Shown here in pieces: positions 15,237 through 22,797 of a stretch of 42,968 nt of DNA (position 1 is the stretch's first letter; every line of letters starts with the position of its first letter). This stretch comes from Patescibacteria group bacterium (GTDB lineage: Bacteria; Patescibacteriota; Minisyncoccia; UBA6257; GWB1-50-10), in contig JAMCYI010000007.1 in NCBI GenBank assembly GCA_023474215.1, forward strand, positions 1 through 42,968, in the 5' to 3' direction. The notes beneath the pieces were generated by a model. That model had not been told where the DNA came from. It was given only the letters and a program-made list of their open reading frames with translations, and did not search any database. The translations under genes were made by a program, and so were the position numbers.

Positions 15237-16760
15237 TCAAGCAAACCCCGGGAAAAAGTCGGATTTCACGTTTTTCTTTTCGACACCCATATCGTGCAGA
15301 ACTTTCTTCACGTGCTCCACCATGGCATTGGTGCCGGAAATATAAAACAATCTCTCCCGATAATCGGGGATGCGCTTTCGGATCATTTCGCCGTCGATGC
15401 GCCCCCGTTCACCTTTCCATCCCGGAGGAGCCTCGCCCGTCAGGGTATAGATCGTCTTCATGCCGAGCGATTGCTCCGCTCCATCAAAAACATCGCGGTA
15501 TGCCAAGTCATCGGCCGTCCGCGCCGAATAAAGGAGAATGATCGGGCGGCGGTCATGCATATCCACGAGATACCGCACCATGCTCCGGATCGGCGTGACG
15601 CCGATGCCGCCCGCGATAAGAACCAACTTTTTCGACTTGTCGCGCGGCAGCGTAAAATCGCCCGAAAGCTGCGATGCGACAATGGTATCACCCTTTTGCA
15701 TGGTACCGAGCGCCTTTTTGAACGAGCTGGGATTCGGGTTGAACCGCACCCCCATCCGCATATCGCGTTCGGTCGGTGACGACGCAATGGTAAAGTAGCG
15801 GCGGTTGCCGCGCGAATCGGGATGCGCGTGCGAAAGCGTCCACTCGAGATACTGCCCCGGCTTGAAGCTCAATTTTTCATCCGTCTTGAAAACGAAATCG
15901 TAAAGATTGGTGCCGATCTTCTTCCGCTCGGCAAGCGTCAGGATCAATTTTTTCTTCGAGCTCACGAGATACGAAAAAACGTTCCCGGCAATGAGTGCAA
16001 GTTCCGGCGAGAAATAAAACGACCCGAGGTGCACTTGCGGCGCAAAGAGGAAGCCGACGAGCATCCCATACATCATCCGAAGATTTTCCGTGGGCGGCGC
16101 CGTGAGGGGCTCCGTGAGCATCACGAACGCGAAGAAAAAGAGCGGCGAATCAAGAAGGGCTTGGGACATGAGCCTTGCGATATCCTGGCCGGCAGCGATC
16201 CCGAGAAACAAGGCGGTAACGAGCGCCGTTGCAAGGAAACTGAAAACTAAATCAGACCGCAGAAGTTTTCTGACCATCAAAATGCCTCCCGCAAGAACAA
16301 ACGGCAAAAGAGATACGGTCCCAACCCACCAGCTCGCCGCTTGATTGATCGTCAAGGCCGTCAGCGCAACGCCGAACGCCGCTGGATTGAACAGGTGTTT
16401 CTTTTTGATCGCAAAAATATACTTCGAAGCCATGGCCCAAATGGAAGCCCACACGGCGATCGAAAAATAAGAAGCGGCATGAGATCCGGAAAAAGGCGTT
16501 ATGATGAGGGTCAAGATGAGCGCGGTAATGTAAACCGACTCGACGTTCGTCTGCGCCCTGAAAACACGCGCAAAAACGGAGTTGGCTATCCAAGAAACGC
16601 CCGTTATAAAGAGAGCTGAAAATAAAAGGCCGACCGGGCTGTAGGGAAGAATGCGGACGGCCGAAAAAACGACGGCGACCAAAAGAAGCCCGAGGAGGTA
16701 GTAAAGCACCACCCGGTACATCGTCGTGTTATTCAAAAATCTATCAATGAAACGCAACAT
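15237..16760 (-). CDS. RnfD/NqrB-like membrane domain fused to a ferredoxin-NAD(P)+ reductase module
   Basis: The 507-residue protein begins with about nine membrane segments. It includes LFNPAAFGVAL and a TEPLTAPPTENLRMMYGMLVG segment equivalent to the DPVTSPVT region of RnfD/NqrB. After residue ~270 comes a flavin reductase: FAD site RYFTIASSPTE, GDFTLP, NAD(P) loop AGGIGVTPIRSMV and a terminal ISGTNAMVEHV. The architecture would move electrons between pyridine nucleotide and a membrane flavin or quinone. I cannot find the S-G-A-T type flavinylation motif expected of an ApbE target. The ATG at 16760 is preferred over an upstream non-ATG start. Follows apbE. Confidence 0.85.
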   Translation of the reverse strand: MLRFIDRFLNNTTMYRVVLYYLLGLLLVAVVFSAVRILPYSPVGLLFSALFITGVSWIANSVFARVFRAQTNVESVYITALILTLIITPFSGSHAASYFSIAVWASIWAMASKYIFAIKKKHLFNPAAFGVALTALTINQAASWWVGTVSLLPFVLAGGILMVRKLLRSDLVFSFLATALVTALFLGIAAGQDIARLMSQALLDSPLFFFAFVMLTEPLTAPPTENLRMMYGMLVGFLFAPQVHLGSFYFSPELALIAGNVFSYLVSSKKKLILTLAERKKIGTNLYDFVFKTDEKLSFKPGQYLEWTLSHAHPDSRGNRRYFTIASSPTERDMRMGVRFNPNPSSFKKALGTMQKGDTIVASQLSGDFTLPRDKSKKLVLIAGGIGVTPIRSMVRYLVDMHDRRPIILLYSARTADDLAYRDVFDGAEQSLGMKTIYTLTGEAPPGWKGERGRIDGEMIRKRIPDYRERLFYISGTNAMVEHVKKVLHDMGVEKKNVKSDFFPGFA

Positions 16761-16774
16761 AAAATTTGATCTTC

Positions 16775-16912
16775 CAACCAATCCATCGTTAAGTCAGCCG
16801 TCTCGCAGGGTGAACGGGCACGGTTCGAGCGAAGCGAGAGAGCGAACCCGAGAGCGAGCCGAATTCCTCGCCGGGGAATTCGATAGCGTGCTGGCGTACG
16901 ATGGATTGGTTG
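16775..16912. repeat. Long-armed palindromic element P1 between apbE and the RnfD-like gene
   Basis: Perfect 15 bp arms (CAACCAATCCATCGT at 16775-16789 and its complement at 16898-16912) enclose 108 bases. Inside are a GTTCG...CGAAC hairpin rich in GAGCGA steps and a GAATTCC/GGAATTC hairpin with loop TCGCCGG at 16861-16881. The right arm ends two bases before the apbE stop region. The core is shared with the element at 25018-25160, but the arms are not. Confidence 0.85.
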
Positions 16913-16914
16913 AA

Positions 16915-17658
16915 TTAGAGCACATAATTTTCAAAGCCTGAAGTCATGGTTGCAATACCCCATCGATCGATCACATATCCTTCGATGCCCGGTACCTGCT
17001 CGATGAATTGAATGCCGCTTCTTCCCATCGCGAAAGCCGCCGTCGCGAATCGATCCGCTTCGTAAACGTTCGGTCCTACGACGCTCACGCTCACAATATC
17101 GGGATCGGCGGCTTTCCCCGTCTTCGGATTGTAAATATGGTTTCCCCGCTCATACGTCCCTGAAGTGGCGATGCCGCCGTCGGTCAATGCAACCTTCTTT
17201 ACGACCTCGCTGACATTGAAGGGATTTCGGATGCCGATGATCCATCGCTCACCTTTTCCATTGGCGCCGGAAACCTCGATATCCCCCCCTGCATCGACAT
17301 AAAAATTCTTAAAGCCCTTCTTCCTTAAAATGCCGGCGGCCCTCCAAATTGCCCATCCCTTTACCACACCGGAAGGATCGTAAGAACCGCCGGGAGTTTT
17401 TATGTCAAAATAGCCATTCGTCTCGTTCTTCGTTCTTTCGGCAAGATCGAAGATCTCTTTCATATCAGGACTCCACTGCGATCGATCGAGCTCCCCCCGA
17501 TTGATCCTCGTTATTTCGCTCGAACTTTTGAACGTGCTGAAGGTATCGTCAATATACTCAAAGTAAGAAAAAACGTCGTCGATATCGCGGGAATTCGCGC
17601 CGGGATCGGCGATCTCCACGGTGACGGGCATGCCCATCAGTATTTTCGTTTCCTTCAT
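16915..17658 (-). CDS. apbE: ApbE-family FAD:protein FMN transferase
   Basis: The 247-residue protein shows ApbE signatures in order: DDTFSTFKSSSEITRIN near the N terminus, YDPSGVVKGWAIWRAA (the usual G-x-x-K-G-x-x-x-D/x loop), YVDAGGDI, GTYERGNHIYNPKTGKAA and EADRFATAAFAMG. ApbE uses FAD and Mg2+ to attach FMN to Thr/Ser of exported or membrane proteins such as RnfG, NqrB/C and RnfD. Here no lipoprotein or Sec signal peptide is evident, so it may work on the cytoplasmic side or have a reduced N terminus. The adjacent RnfD/NqrB-like gene is the natural substrate candidate. Confidence 0.9.
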   Translation of the reverse strand: MKETKILMGMPVTVEIADPGANSRDIDDVFSYFEYIDDTFSTFKSSSEITRINRGELDRSQWSPDMKEIFDLAERTKNETNGYFDIKTPGGSYDPSGVVKGWAIWRAAGILRKKGFKNFYVDAGGDIEVSGANGKGERWIIGIRNPFNVSEVVKKVALTDGGIATSGTYERGNHIYNPKTGKAADPDIVSVSVVGPNVYEADRFATAAFAMGRSGIQFIEQVPGIEGYVIDRWGIATMTSGFENYVL

Positions 17659-17706
17659 ATACGTACGCGATTCGATTCGTTTTCGTTTCAAGAACCCAGC
17701 CGGTCT

Positions 17707-18717
17707 TCACAAATAATTCGGCTTGTTGCTGAACGATTCAGCCTGCCGCACGATCTTCGCCATGGCCTTCAGGGCCTGTACCGGGTATTCGCCGGACGCC
17801 GTTTCGTCGGAAAGCATGACCGCATCCGTTCCATCCCAAATCGCATTTGCGATATCGGAAACTTCGGCCCGCGTCGGATGCGCATGATTGACCATCGATG
17901 TCAACATTTGCGTCGCCGTAATGGAAAACTTCCCGTGCCATGCAGCATGGCGGATCAGGTTTTTTTGAATGAACGGCAGTCTTTCTTCCGGCACCTCGAT
18001 GCCCAAATCGCCGCGGGCGATCATGATGCCGTCGGAAGCTTGGATGATCGCATCGATGTTCTTCAAGGCCAGCGCCGTTTCGATCTTTGCAATGATCTTC
18101 GCCCTGCCGCGTATGATCCGCTTCGCTCGGACGATATCATCCGCCGTCTGAACGAACGAAACTGCGACGTAGTCGATCCCTTCCCGAAGACCGAATTTCA
18201 AATCCGCAACATCCTTCTTGGTAAGGCCGGCAGCGGAAAGTTTCGTATCCGGAACGTTGACGGCTTTCCGGGAATACAGCACCCCTCCCCGCACGACACT
18301 GGCGAAGATCTTCCGATCCTTGACCCTGAGAGTCTTCAGTTCCATGTCGCCGTTCGAAAGAAAGATCGAATCCCCCTTCTTGATCTCAAGATGAAGCCGC
18401 GGGCTGTCGACGAAAATGGCATCCCGGTCGAGAGCGTTGGTCGAAAAAACGATCGTACTTCCCTCTTCCAGTTTTATGCCCTCGGAAGGCAGTTTGCCGA
18501 CCCTGATGCGGGGCCCTTGAAGGTCCTGCAGCACCCGGATCTCTCTTCTGCATTTTTTAGCCGCCCACAGTAGCGTTTTTTTGACTTCTTTCAGCTCCTC
18601 ATGGGTGCAATGGGAAAAATTCAGCCGAGCGATATCCATCCCCGCTTCCCCGAGTTTCACGACGGTATCGCGGCCCTCCGAAACCGGACCCAATGTCGCT
18701 ATGATCTTCGTTCTCAT
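17707..18717 (-). CDS. pyk: Pyruvate kinase lacking the C-terminal domain
   Basis: The 336-residue protein has the catalytic barrel and B domain: KIIATLGP, RLNFSH, DLQGPRIRVG, IAKIE, MIARGDLGIEVP, TATQMLTSM and SDIANAIWDGTDAVMLSDETASG. It stops where the ~120-residue C-terminal allosteric domain would begin. It should convert phosphoenolpyruvate and ADP to pyruvate and ATP, probably without classical effector control. The ATG at 18717 is chosen because a -10-like TATATC at 18727-18732 would start transcription near it; an ATG nine bases upstream is possible. Upstream of apbE on the same strand, 48 bases away. Confidence 0.93.
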   Translation of the reverse strand: MRTKIIATLGPVSEGRDTVVKLGEAGMDIARLNFSHCTHEELKEVKKTLLWAAKKCRREIRVLQDLQGPRIRVGKLPSEGIKLEEGSTIVFSTNALDRDAIFVDSPRLHLEIKKGDSIFLSNGDMELKTLRVKDRKIFASVVRGGVLYSRKAVNVPDTKLSAAGLTKKDVADLKFGLREGIDYVAVSFVQTADDIVRAKRIIRGRAKIIAKIETALALKNIDAIIQASDGIMIARGDLGIEVPEERLPFIQKNLIRHAAWHGKFSITATQMLTSMVNHAHPTRAEVSDIANAIWDGTDAVMLSDETASGEYPVQALKAMAKIVRQAESFSNKPNYL

Positions 18718-18726
18718 ACTCCTCAT

Positions 18727-18734
18727 GATATACT
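18727..18734. promoter_or_regulatory. Overlapping divergent -10 elements
   Basis: ATGATATACT is nearly self-complementary. Plus strand TATACT (18729-18734, preceded by TGA) ends seven bases before the zinc-ribbon ATG. Minus strand TATATC (18727-18732) lies nine bases before the pyk ATG at 18717. Polymerase can occupy only one direction at a time, so the two genes may compete. Confidence 0.5.
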
Positions 18735-18741
18735 GGAAGTT

Positions 18742-19113
18742 ATGGAAAGTGAATTGCGGTTTTGCCCTCATTGCGGGGCAGGCGTGACCCCCGATGCGAT
18801 CTTTTGTTCACACTGCGGCAAGCCGCTCGAAGAACCGAAACTCTCGACATCGATCGGAAAACAGATCCTCATTTACTTCGTGAGCCTTTTTTTGCCGCCG
18901 TTCGGCCTCGCATGGACATTCAAGTACCTCCGCCAACAAAATAAAACGGCGAGGACTGTCGGCCTCGTCTCGCTTATCCTCACCATCGTCGGCATCATCG
19001 GGACCGTTTGGATCACGATGGGTCTCCTCAACAATTTAAGTTCTTCCTTGAATTCTTCCCTCGGCGGTTCAATCAACGACTCCCAACTAAACCAGTTTCT
19101 CCAAAACTACTAG
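18742..19113 (+). CDS. Zinc-ribbon membrane protein
   Basis: The 123-residue protein opens with a zinc ribbon (C8, C11, C22, C25 in CPHC...CSHC). Two hydrophobic segments follow (around 42-60 and 70-92) and then a Ser/Asn-rich tail. Such proteins are common and uncharacterised; the ribbon faces the cytoplasm if the positive-inside rule holds for KYLRQQNKTAR between the spans. No catalytic motif is seen. The start is set by the ribbon position and by the promoter placing the transcript start near the ATG. Its TAG overlaps the stop of the convergent dCTP-deaminase gene by four bases (CTAG). Confidence 0.8.
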   Translation: MESELRFCPHCGAGVTPDAIFCSHCGKPLEEPKLSTSIGKQILIYFVSLFLPPFGLAWTFKYLRQQNKTARTVGLVSLILTIVGIIGTVWITMGLLNNLSSSLNSSLGGSINDSQLNQFLQNY

Positions 19114-20207
19114 ATCTCCTTGAAATGCTTTGAGAGTTTCGCGTTGGATTGCGCGGTATAATTCGACGTGCCGATGGAGTCATAAATGACCTCGGGAATC
19201 TCCGTCAAATATTCGAATTTCACTTTTGCGATCGCTTGCTTATTCCGGATGATCATATCCTCGAACGGCCTCACCTCCAAGGTCGCCGGACGTCCCTTTG
19301 CTTCGCCGTTTTTGCCGTATCCCCATCCCGGGTCGAAAAAGCCGGCATAGTGCGATCGGAATTCGCCGCTTCGTTCATCCATCGGCGCAACTTCAAGCGC
19401 CATTGAAGGCGGCACTCGGACAGCTTCCTTCGTCGAAAGGATATAAAACCCGCCTTTTTTCAAGGAAATGCTTTCTTCTTCTTTTTTTACTTCGCGGAAA
19501 AAGTCATCGGGATGGTAGAACTTCCGCTTCGAAAAATCCATCACCTTGTTCGACCCCAAACATTCAAAGCCAACGACATCTTGATCGAGATCCAGCCTTA
19601 AAATGACCGATCCGTCGCCGTCCTTTATCTTTATGTCTTCGTAGCGGATCGGCTCGCCGTGACTGTCAAAAACAAGGGATTCCTTGCTCATAACTTCCTC
19701 CAATTCCTGCTCGGAAAGCCGCGTATCACGATTGAAAAAACGGCCTTGGGTCAACCGTTCACCGGGAGAAACCTTCACGGGGTATGAGCGGGGGTTCACT
19801 GCAAGCCAAAGCGTCCCGCGGTATCCGCGCGGGATCGTATCGTAACGGGAAACGCCGTCCGCGAGGACGCGGACATGGACATCGTTCCGCCCCGTCGAAC
19901 TTTTCGGATTGCAGTAGCCGTAAATGTCCGGCGGCAGAGCGATAACCTCATTGAGGCGCGCAAGATACGTGACGTCGCGCTCGAGCGGATTTTCGAACGT
20001 GTGCTTCGAATGCTCGGCTTTTTCCAAAAGCTCCGCCACCTTTTCCCCCGGCCGCGGGAGAAAAATCCCTTCCACTCGGTATATTTCTTCGGAGAGGGAA
20101 AAATCGAGCGAGGCCGGATTGACGTTTTCCTCTTTTGCGTTCTTGAACGTGCCGTCCGCGATGAACGCTTTGATGCTTTGATAAGGCAGCGCTCCCAGTT
20201 TATCCAT
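19110..20207 (-). CDS. dcd: 2'-deoxycytidine 5'-triphosphate deaminase (double-length DCD family)
   Basis: The 365-residue protein resembles the long DCD family found in alphaproteobacteria. Two dUTPase-fold halves are visible: the first contains YCNPKSSTGRNDVHVRVLADG, with the S-S-x-x-R catalytic segment, and the second has the ALEVAPMDERSGEFRSHYAGFFDPGWG stretch. It deaminates dCTP to dUTP for dTTP synthesis, which suits an organism that must make thymidylate. The ordinary enzyme is ~190 residues, so this is the duplicated form. It overlaps panD by eight bases and is translationally coupled to it. Confidence 0.87.
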   Translation of the reverse strand: MDKLGALPYQSIKAFIADGTFKNAKEENVNPASLDFSLSEEIYRVEGIFLPRPGEKVAELLEKAEHSKHTFENPLERDVTYLARLNEVIALPPDIYGYCNPKSSTGRNDVHVRVLADGVSRYDTIPRGYRGTLWLAVNPRSYPVKVSPGERLTQGRFFNRDTRLSEQELEEVMSKESLVFDSHGEPIRYEDIKIKDGDGSVILRLDLDQDVVGFECLGSNKVMDFSKRKFYHPDDFFREVKKEEESISLKKGGFYILSTKEAVRVPPSMALEVAPMDERSGEFRSHYAGFFDPGWGYGKNGEAKGRPATLEVRPFEDMIIRNKQAIAKVKFEYLTEIPEVIYDSIGTSNYTAQSNAKLSKHFKEI

Positions 20208-20589
20208 TTGAAAAGGGTTCGATGAGCTTGTGCTTTTTGACTTCGGTTATTTTATTTTTGTCGTCGACGAATACGACGACCGGTTCGATGTGTTCCATTT
20301 CCTCCGGTTCCACCCATGCTTCCGCAAGAATGATCACCTTATCCCCCGGCTGAAAGATCCTCGCTGGCGGCCCATTGAGGCAAATATCTCCCTTCCCTCG
20401 ATCGCCTGCTATCGCATACGTTCTCCACAAAGACCCGTTCGAACAATTGGTTATTTGGAGGATTTGGTACGGCTTGATGTGCGCCGCGTCCATAAGATCT
20501 TGGTCGATGGTAATGGAGCCGACATAGTTCAAGTCGGCCTCGGTGACCGTCGCCCGGTGTATTTTCGACGTGCAAATGGTTATTTTCAT
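20200..20589 (-). CDS. panD: Aspartate 1-decarboxylase proenzyme
   Basis: The 129-residue protein matches PanD. Lys9 and the self-cleavage site Gly24-Ser25 in YVGSITID are at canonical positions; cleavage there yields the pyruvoyl cofactor. It makes beta-alanine from aspartate for pantothenate and CoA. No other pantothenate gene is in the window. The ATG at 20589 gives the normal N terminus; a longer reading runs through the palindrome upstream and adds no conserved sequence. Followed by dcd with an eight-base overlap, an unusual pairing. Confidence 0.92.
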   Translation of the reverse strand: MKITICTSKIHRATVTEADLNYVGSITIDQDLMDAAHIKPYQILQITNCSNGSLWRTYAIAGDRGKGDICLNGPPARIFQPGDKVIILAEAWVEPEEMEHIEPVVVFVDDKNKITEVKKHKLIEPFSNG

Positions 20590-20599
20590 CGTGATTTCA

Positions 20600-20669
20600 G
20601 TATACCTCCACACCTGACGGCGGACAATCCCATCGCCATGCACATCCACTGCTAGGTGTGGGGGTATAC
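20600..20669. repeat. Palindrome P3 between the DUF5667 gene and panD
   Basis: Arms of 16 bp with one mismatch (GTATACCTCCACACCT at 20600-20615, complement at 20654-20669) enclose 38 bases containing an inner GGCG...CGCC pairing. It starts nine bases after the DUF5667 gene stop and ends 11 bases before panD. It lacks the core shared by the elements at 16775 and 25018 and lacks a T run, so simple termination is not evident. Confidence 0.75.
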
Positions 20670-20677
20670 CTCCGGCC

Positions 20678-21319
20678 TTATTCCAGTTCAATCTTGAAAT
20701 CCGAAGGGGTTCCTCCGCAATACTTTTGGAAACTTTCCCATGATGCCTCTTCGACAACGGCCCGGCTCTTTTTGCCGCTCTTCGAGATCATATCTCCGAA
20801 TGAACTGCAAAAGGATATGGCGTCGATCTTCACATTTTTCTTCTTGGCGCTCGTAAAAGCTTCATTGACCTCCGTCTTGAAATCGTCGTCCAAAGTCTTC
20901 ACGATTTGATTTTTCTTCGTCGAGGAAGCGGCCGAAGAAACCTCTTCAATTTCCTCCAAACGCCGCTCGGCAAACTCACGATGGAGATACGGTTTGCTCC
21001 CCGAAGAAGCGAAGGTGAGCGTAATGTCTTCCCCGAGCCGCTTCAAAGGATATAAAGGATGGGTCGGCGGAACATTTTGGGCGTCGGCGTAAGCGACCAA
21101 TCCCCCGCCGAGTCCCACAATGATCGCAAAGGTTACGGAATATTTGAGCATCCAGCCGAATCTTTTCCTTACGGGAACAGCAATGCCCTTCGTGCCGGAA
21201 ATGCGCGAAAGAAAATCGGCTTTGGCGGCTTCCAGAAACGCAGGATCCGGCGAAAATTTCTTCCGGAGAAGCTTCTTTATTTTCCGCGTATGGACGTGAT
21301 GCTGGATGAATTTAATCAT
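20678..21319 (-). CDS. DUF5667-type membrane protein, probable anti-sigma partner
   Basis: The 213-residue protein has a basic cytoplasmic N terminus of about 55 residues, one membrane span (about 57-77) and an outer helical domain. After the span comes PPTHPLYPLKRLGEDITL, the start of the region I associate with DUF5667, followed by RRLEEIEEVSS and coiled helices. No zinc HxxxCxxC anti-sigma motif is present. Its gene overlaps the ECF sigma gene by eight bases and follows it directly. That position and topology suggest it holds or regulates the sigma factor at the membrane, which is inference. Confidence 0.75.
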   Translation of the reverse strand: MIKFIQHHVHTRKIKKLLRKKFSPDPAFLEAAKADFLSRISGTKGIAVPVRKRFGWMLKYSVTFAIIVGLGGGLVAYADAQNVPPTHPLYPLKRLGEDITLTFASSGSKPYLHREFAERRLEEIEEVSSAASSTKKNQIVKTLDDDFKTEVNEAFTSAKKKNVKIDAISFCSSFGDMISKSGKKSRAVVEEASWESFQKYCGGTPSDFKIELE

Positions 21320-21857
21320 GATAAAGATTTTTGATTTTTTTGATCAGGCGATGAGCGGCAACGCGAAGCGAGACTTCGGTTTTCCCCAAGGCAGCCGACA
21401 TTTCCCGGTATGACAATCCTTCAATGTATCTCATGAGAAAAATGTCCTGGTCTTCTTCTGAGAATTCTTTGACTTTGTTCAAGATTTCCGAGACGAATTC
21501 CTTGGTATCCAAAGACTCATCGATCGCAAACTCATCCTCTTCGACGTCCTCGATCCCGGAAAGCGATACGTTCTTCCGCTCCCGGAAGTAGTCGTTCAAG
21601 GTATTTCGCGCAATCTGCCAAAACCAAGGCGTGAAATTTCCGACCGAAGGGTTGAACGTTTCGATCCTCCCGACCAATTTGACGAAGACTTCCTGAACCA
21701 GATCTTCGGCAACGCCTTTTATGCCGGTCCGCTGCAGGAAAAAACCAAAGAAAAGCGGGGCGAATTTTTCGAAAATGGCCGCACCCGCCCGCTCATCGCC
21801 ATCCTTGAGCCGCACCGCCAATGCATTCCAATCCTCTGGTGTGGAAGTTTTTCTCAT
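21312..21857 (-). CDS. ECF-type RNA polymerase sigma factor
   Basis: The 181-residue protein has sigma region 2 (FGFFLQRTGIKGVAEDLVQEVFVKL then FTPWFWQIARNTLNDYFRER) and region 4 (FSEEDQDIFLMRYIEGLSYREMSAALGKTEVSLRVAAHRLIKKI) with no region 3, as in ECF/group 4 factors. The acidic linker between them is long. It redirects RNA polymerase, typically for envelope stress. The ATG at 21857 is preferred; TTGACA at 21876-21881 lies upstream but the -10 spacing is poor. Coupled to the DUF5667 gene and placed 28 bases after ftsX on the same strand. Confidence 0.92.
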   Translation of the reverse strand: MRKTSTPEDWNALAVRLKDGDERAGAAIFEKFAPLFFGFFLQRTGIKGVAEDLVQEVFVKLVGRIETFNPSVGNFTPWFWQIARNTLNDYFRERKNVSLSGIEDVEEDEFAIDESLDTKEFVSEILNKVKEFSEEDQDIFLMRYIEGLSYREMSAALGKTEVSLRVAAHRLIKKIKNLYHD

Positions 21858-21884
21858 ATAATATACGGGACGTTTTGTCAATTG

Positions 21885-22790
21885 TTACACGTTCAGGTAG
21901 CGTCTCGTTGCAACGATGCTCGAGACAACTCCCAATCCAATTCCAAAAAGTGCCTGGTACAAAAACAAAATGAGAAAATTGCCGGCAAAGTAAGAACTCA
22001 AGTTCACCTCCGGAATGAAACTATTCACGTGGGGAGATATGAACGTGATGACGGGGATCATAACGAGAAAGCTCACGAACGCCGCAATGAGTCCGTACAT
22101 GGCCCCTTCGATGAGATACGGGCCGCTGATGAATTTGTTGGATGCCCCCACGAGGCGCATGATGCCGATTTGATCTTTGTTCGAAAAGATCGCAAGGCGA
22201 ATGGTATTGAACGTCACCGCAGCCGCGAGGAACGCCAGAAACACCGTAAGGACGAAACCTCCGGTCGTAAAATTGTCGACCAACGATACCAAACGGTTGA
22301 TGACCACTTGGTTTTGGGCGTAATTGATCTTGTAGATGATATTCTGGAAGTCCGGCTTTTCGAGATACGCGGCGATCGTGTCGTAATGGTGGATATCCTT
22401 CGCCTTGATGTCGAGCGAAGGAAGAAGCGGATTGGAGCCGAGGGTATCGAGCGTCTTCGTGATCGCTTGATCGCCCGCATGGAGCGCTTTGAAGTTGGCA
22501 AGCGCTTGCTCTTCGGAAACGTAGGTCACATACTGCACTTCGTTCAATCCTTCAAGCGACTGTTTCAAGTTCAAAATGGTATCTTCTGGCACATTGCTCT
22601 GGAAATAAACCGTGATATCAACCTTGTCCTGAATGGTTTGAATGGCACCTTGAGAAATGATGTTGAAAAGTATGAGCCCTTCGAAGACGATAAGCGCGAG
22701 GATCATGATGGCGATCGTCGAAAAAGAGAGCCACCCATCCCTCAAAAAACTCTGAACGCCGTATTTAAAAATCCTGAATAAATTGATCAT
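21885..22790 (-). CDS. ftsX: Cell-division ABC transporter permease FtsX
   Basis: The 301-residue protein shows FtsX topology: a first span after an N-terminal amphipathic segment, an outer domain of ~130 residues with DITVYFQSNVPEDTI and VSEEQAL, then three C-terminal spans. The segment RLVGASNKFISGPYLIEGAMYGLIAA is the FtsX-family permease signature. With FtsE it controls peptidoglycan hydrolases at the septum in response to divisome state. It begins seven bases after the ftsE stop. Confidence 0.94.
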   Translation of the reverse strand: MINLFRIFKYGVQSFLRDGWLSFSTIAIMILALIVFEGLILFNIISQGAIQTIQDKVDITVYFQSNVPEDTILNLKQSLEGLNEVQYVTYVSEEQALANFKALHAGDQAITKTLDTLGSNPLLPSLDIKAKDIHHYDTIAAYLEKPDFQNIIYKINYAQNQVVINRLVSLVDNFTTGGFVLTVFLAFLAAAVTFNTIRLAIFSNKDQIGIMRLVGASNKFISGPYLIEGAMYGLIAAFVSFLVMIPVITFISPHVNSFIPEVNLSSYFAGNFLILFLYQALFGIGLGVVSSIVATRRYLNV

Positions 22791-22797
22791 CTTTTTC

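Noticed and set aside
16745-16912. CRISPR or tandem repeat in the GAGCGA-rich segment
   Set aside because: The short GAGCGA words are part of a hairpin; there is no regular repeat-spacer spacing, and no cas gene is present anywhere in the window.
20590-20757. N-terminal extension of PanD (185-residue reading)
   Set aside because: The extension is translated palindrome plus antisense of the neighbouring gene; PanD numbering (Lys9, Ser25) fits the ATG at 20589.
21882-22781. 299-codon plus-strand frame opposite ftsX
   Set aside because: Antisense of a clearly coding gene; the product is a low-complexity charged protein typical of shadow frames.
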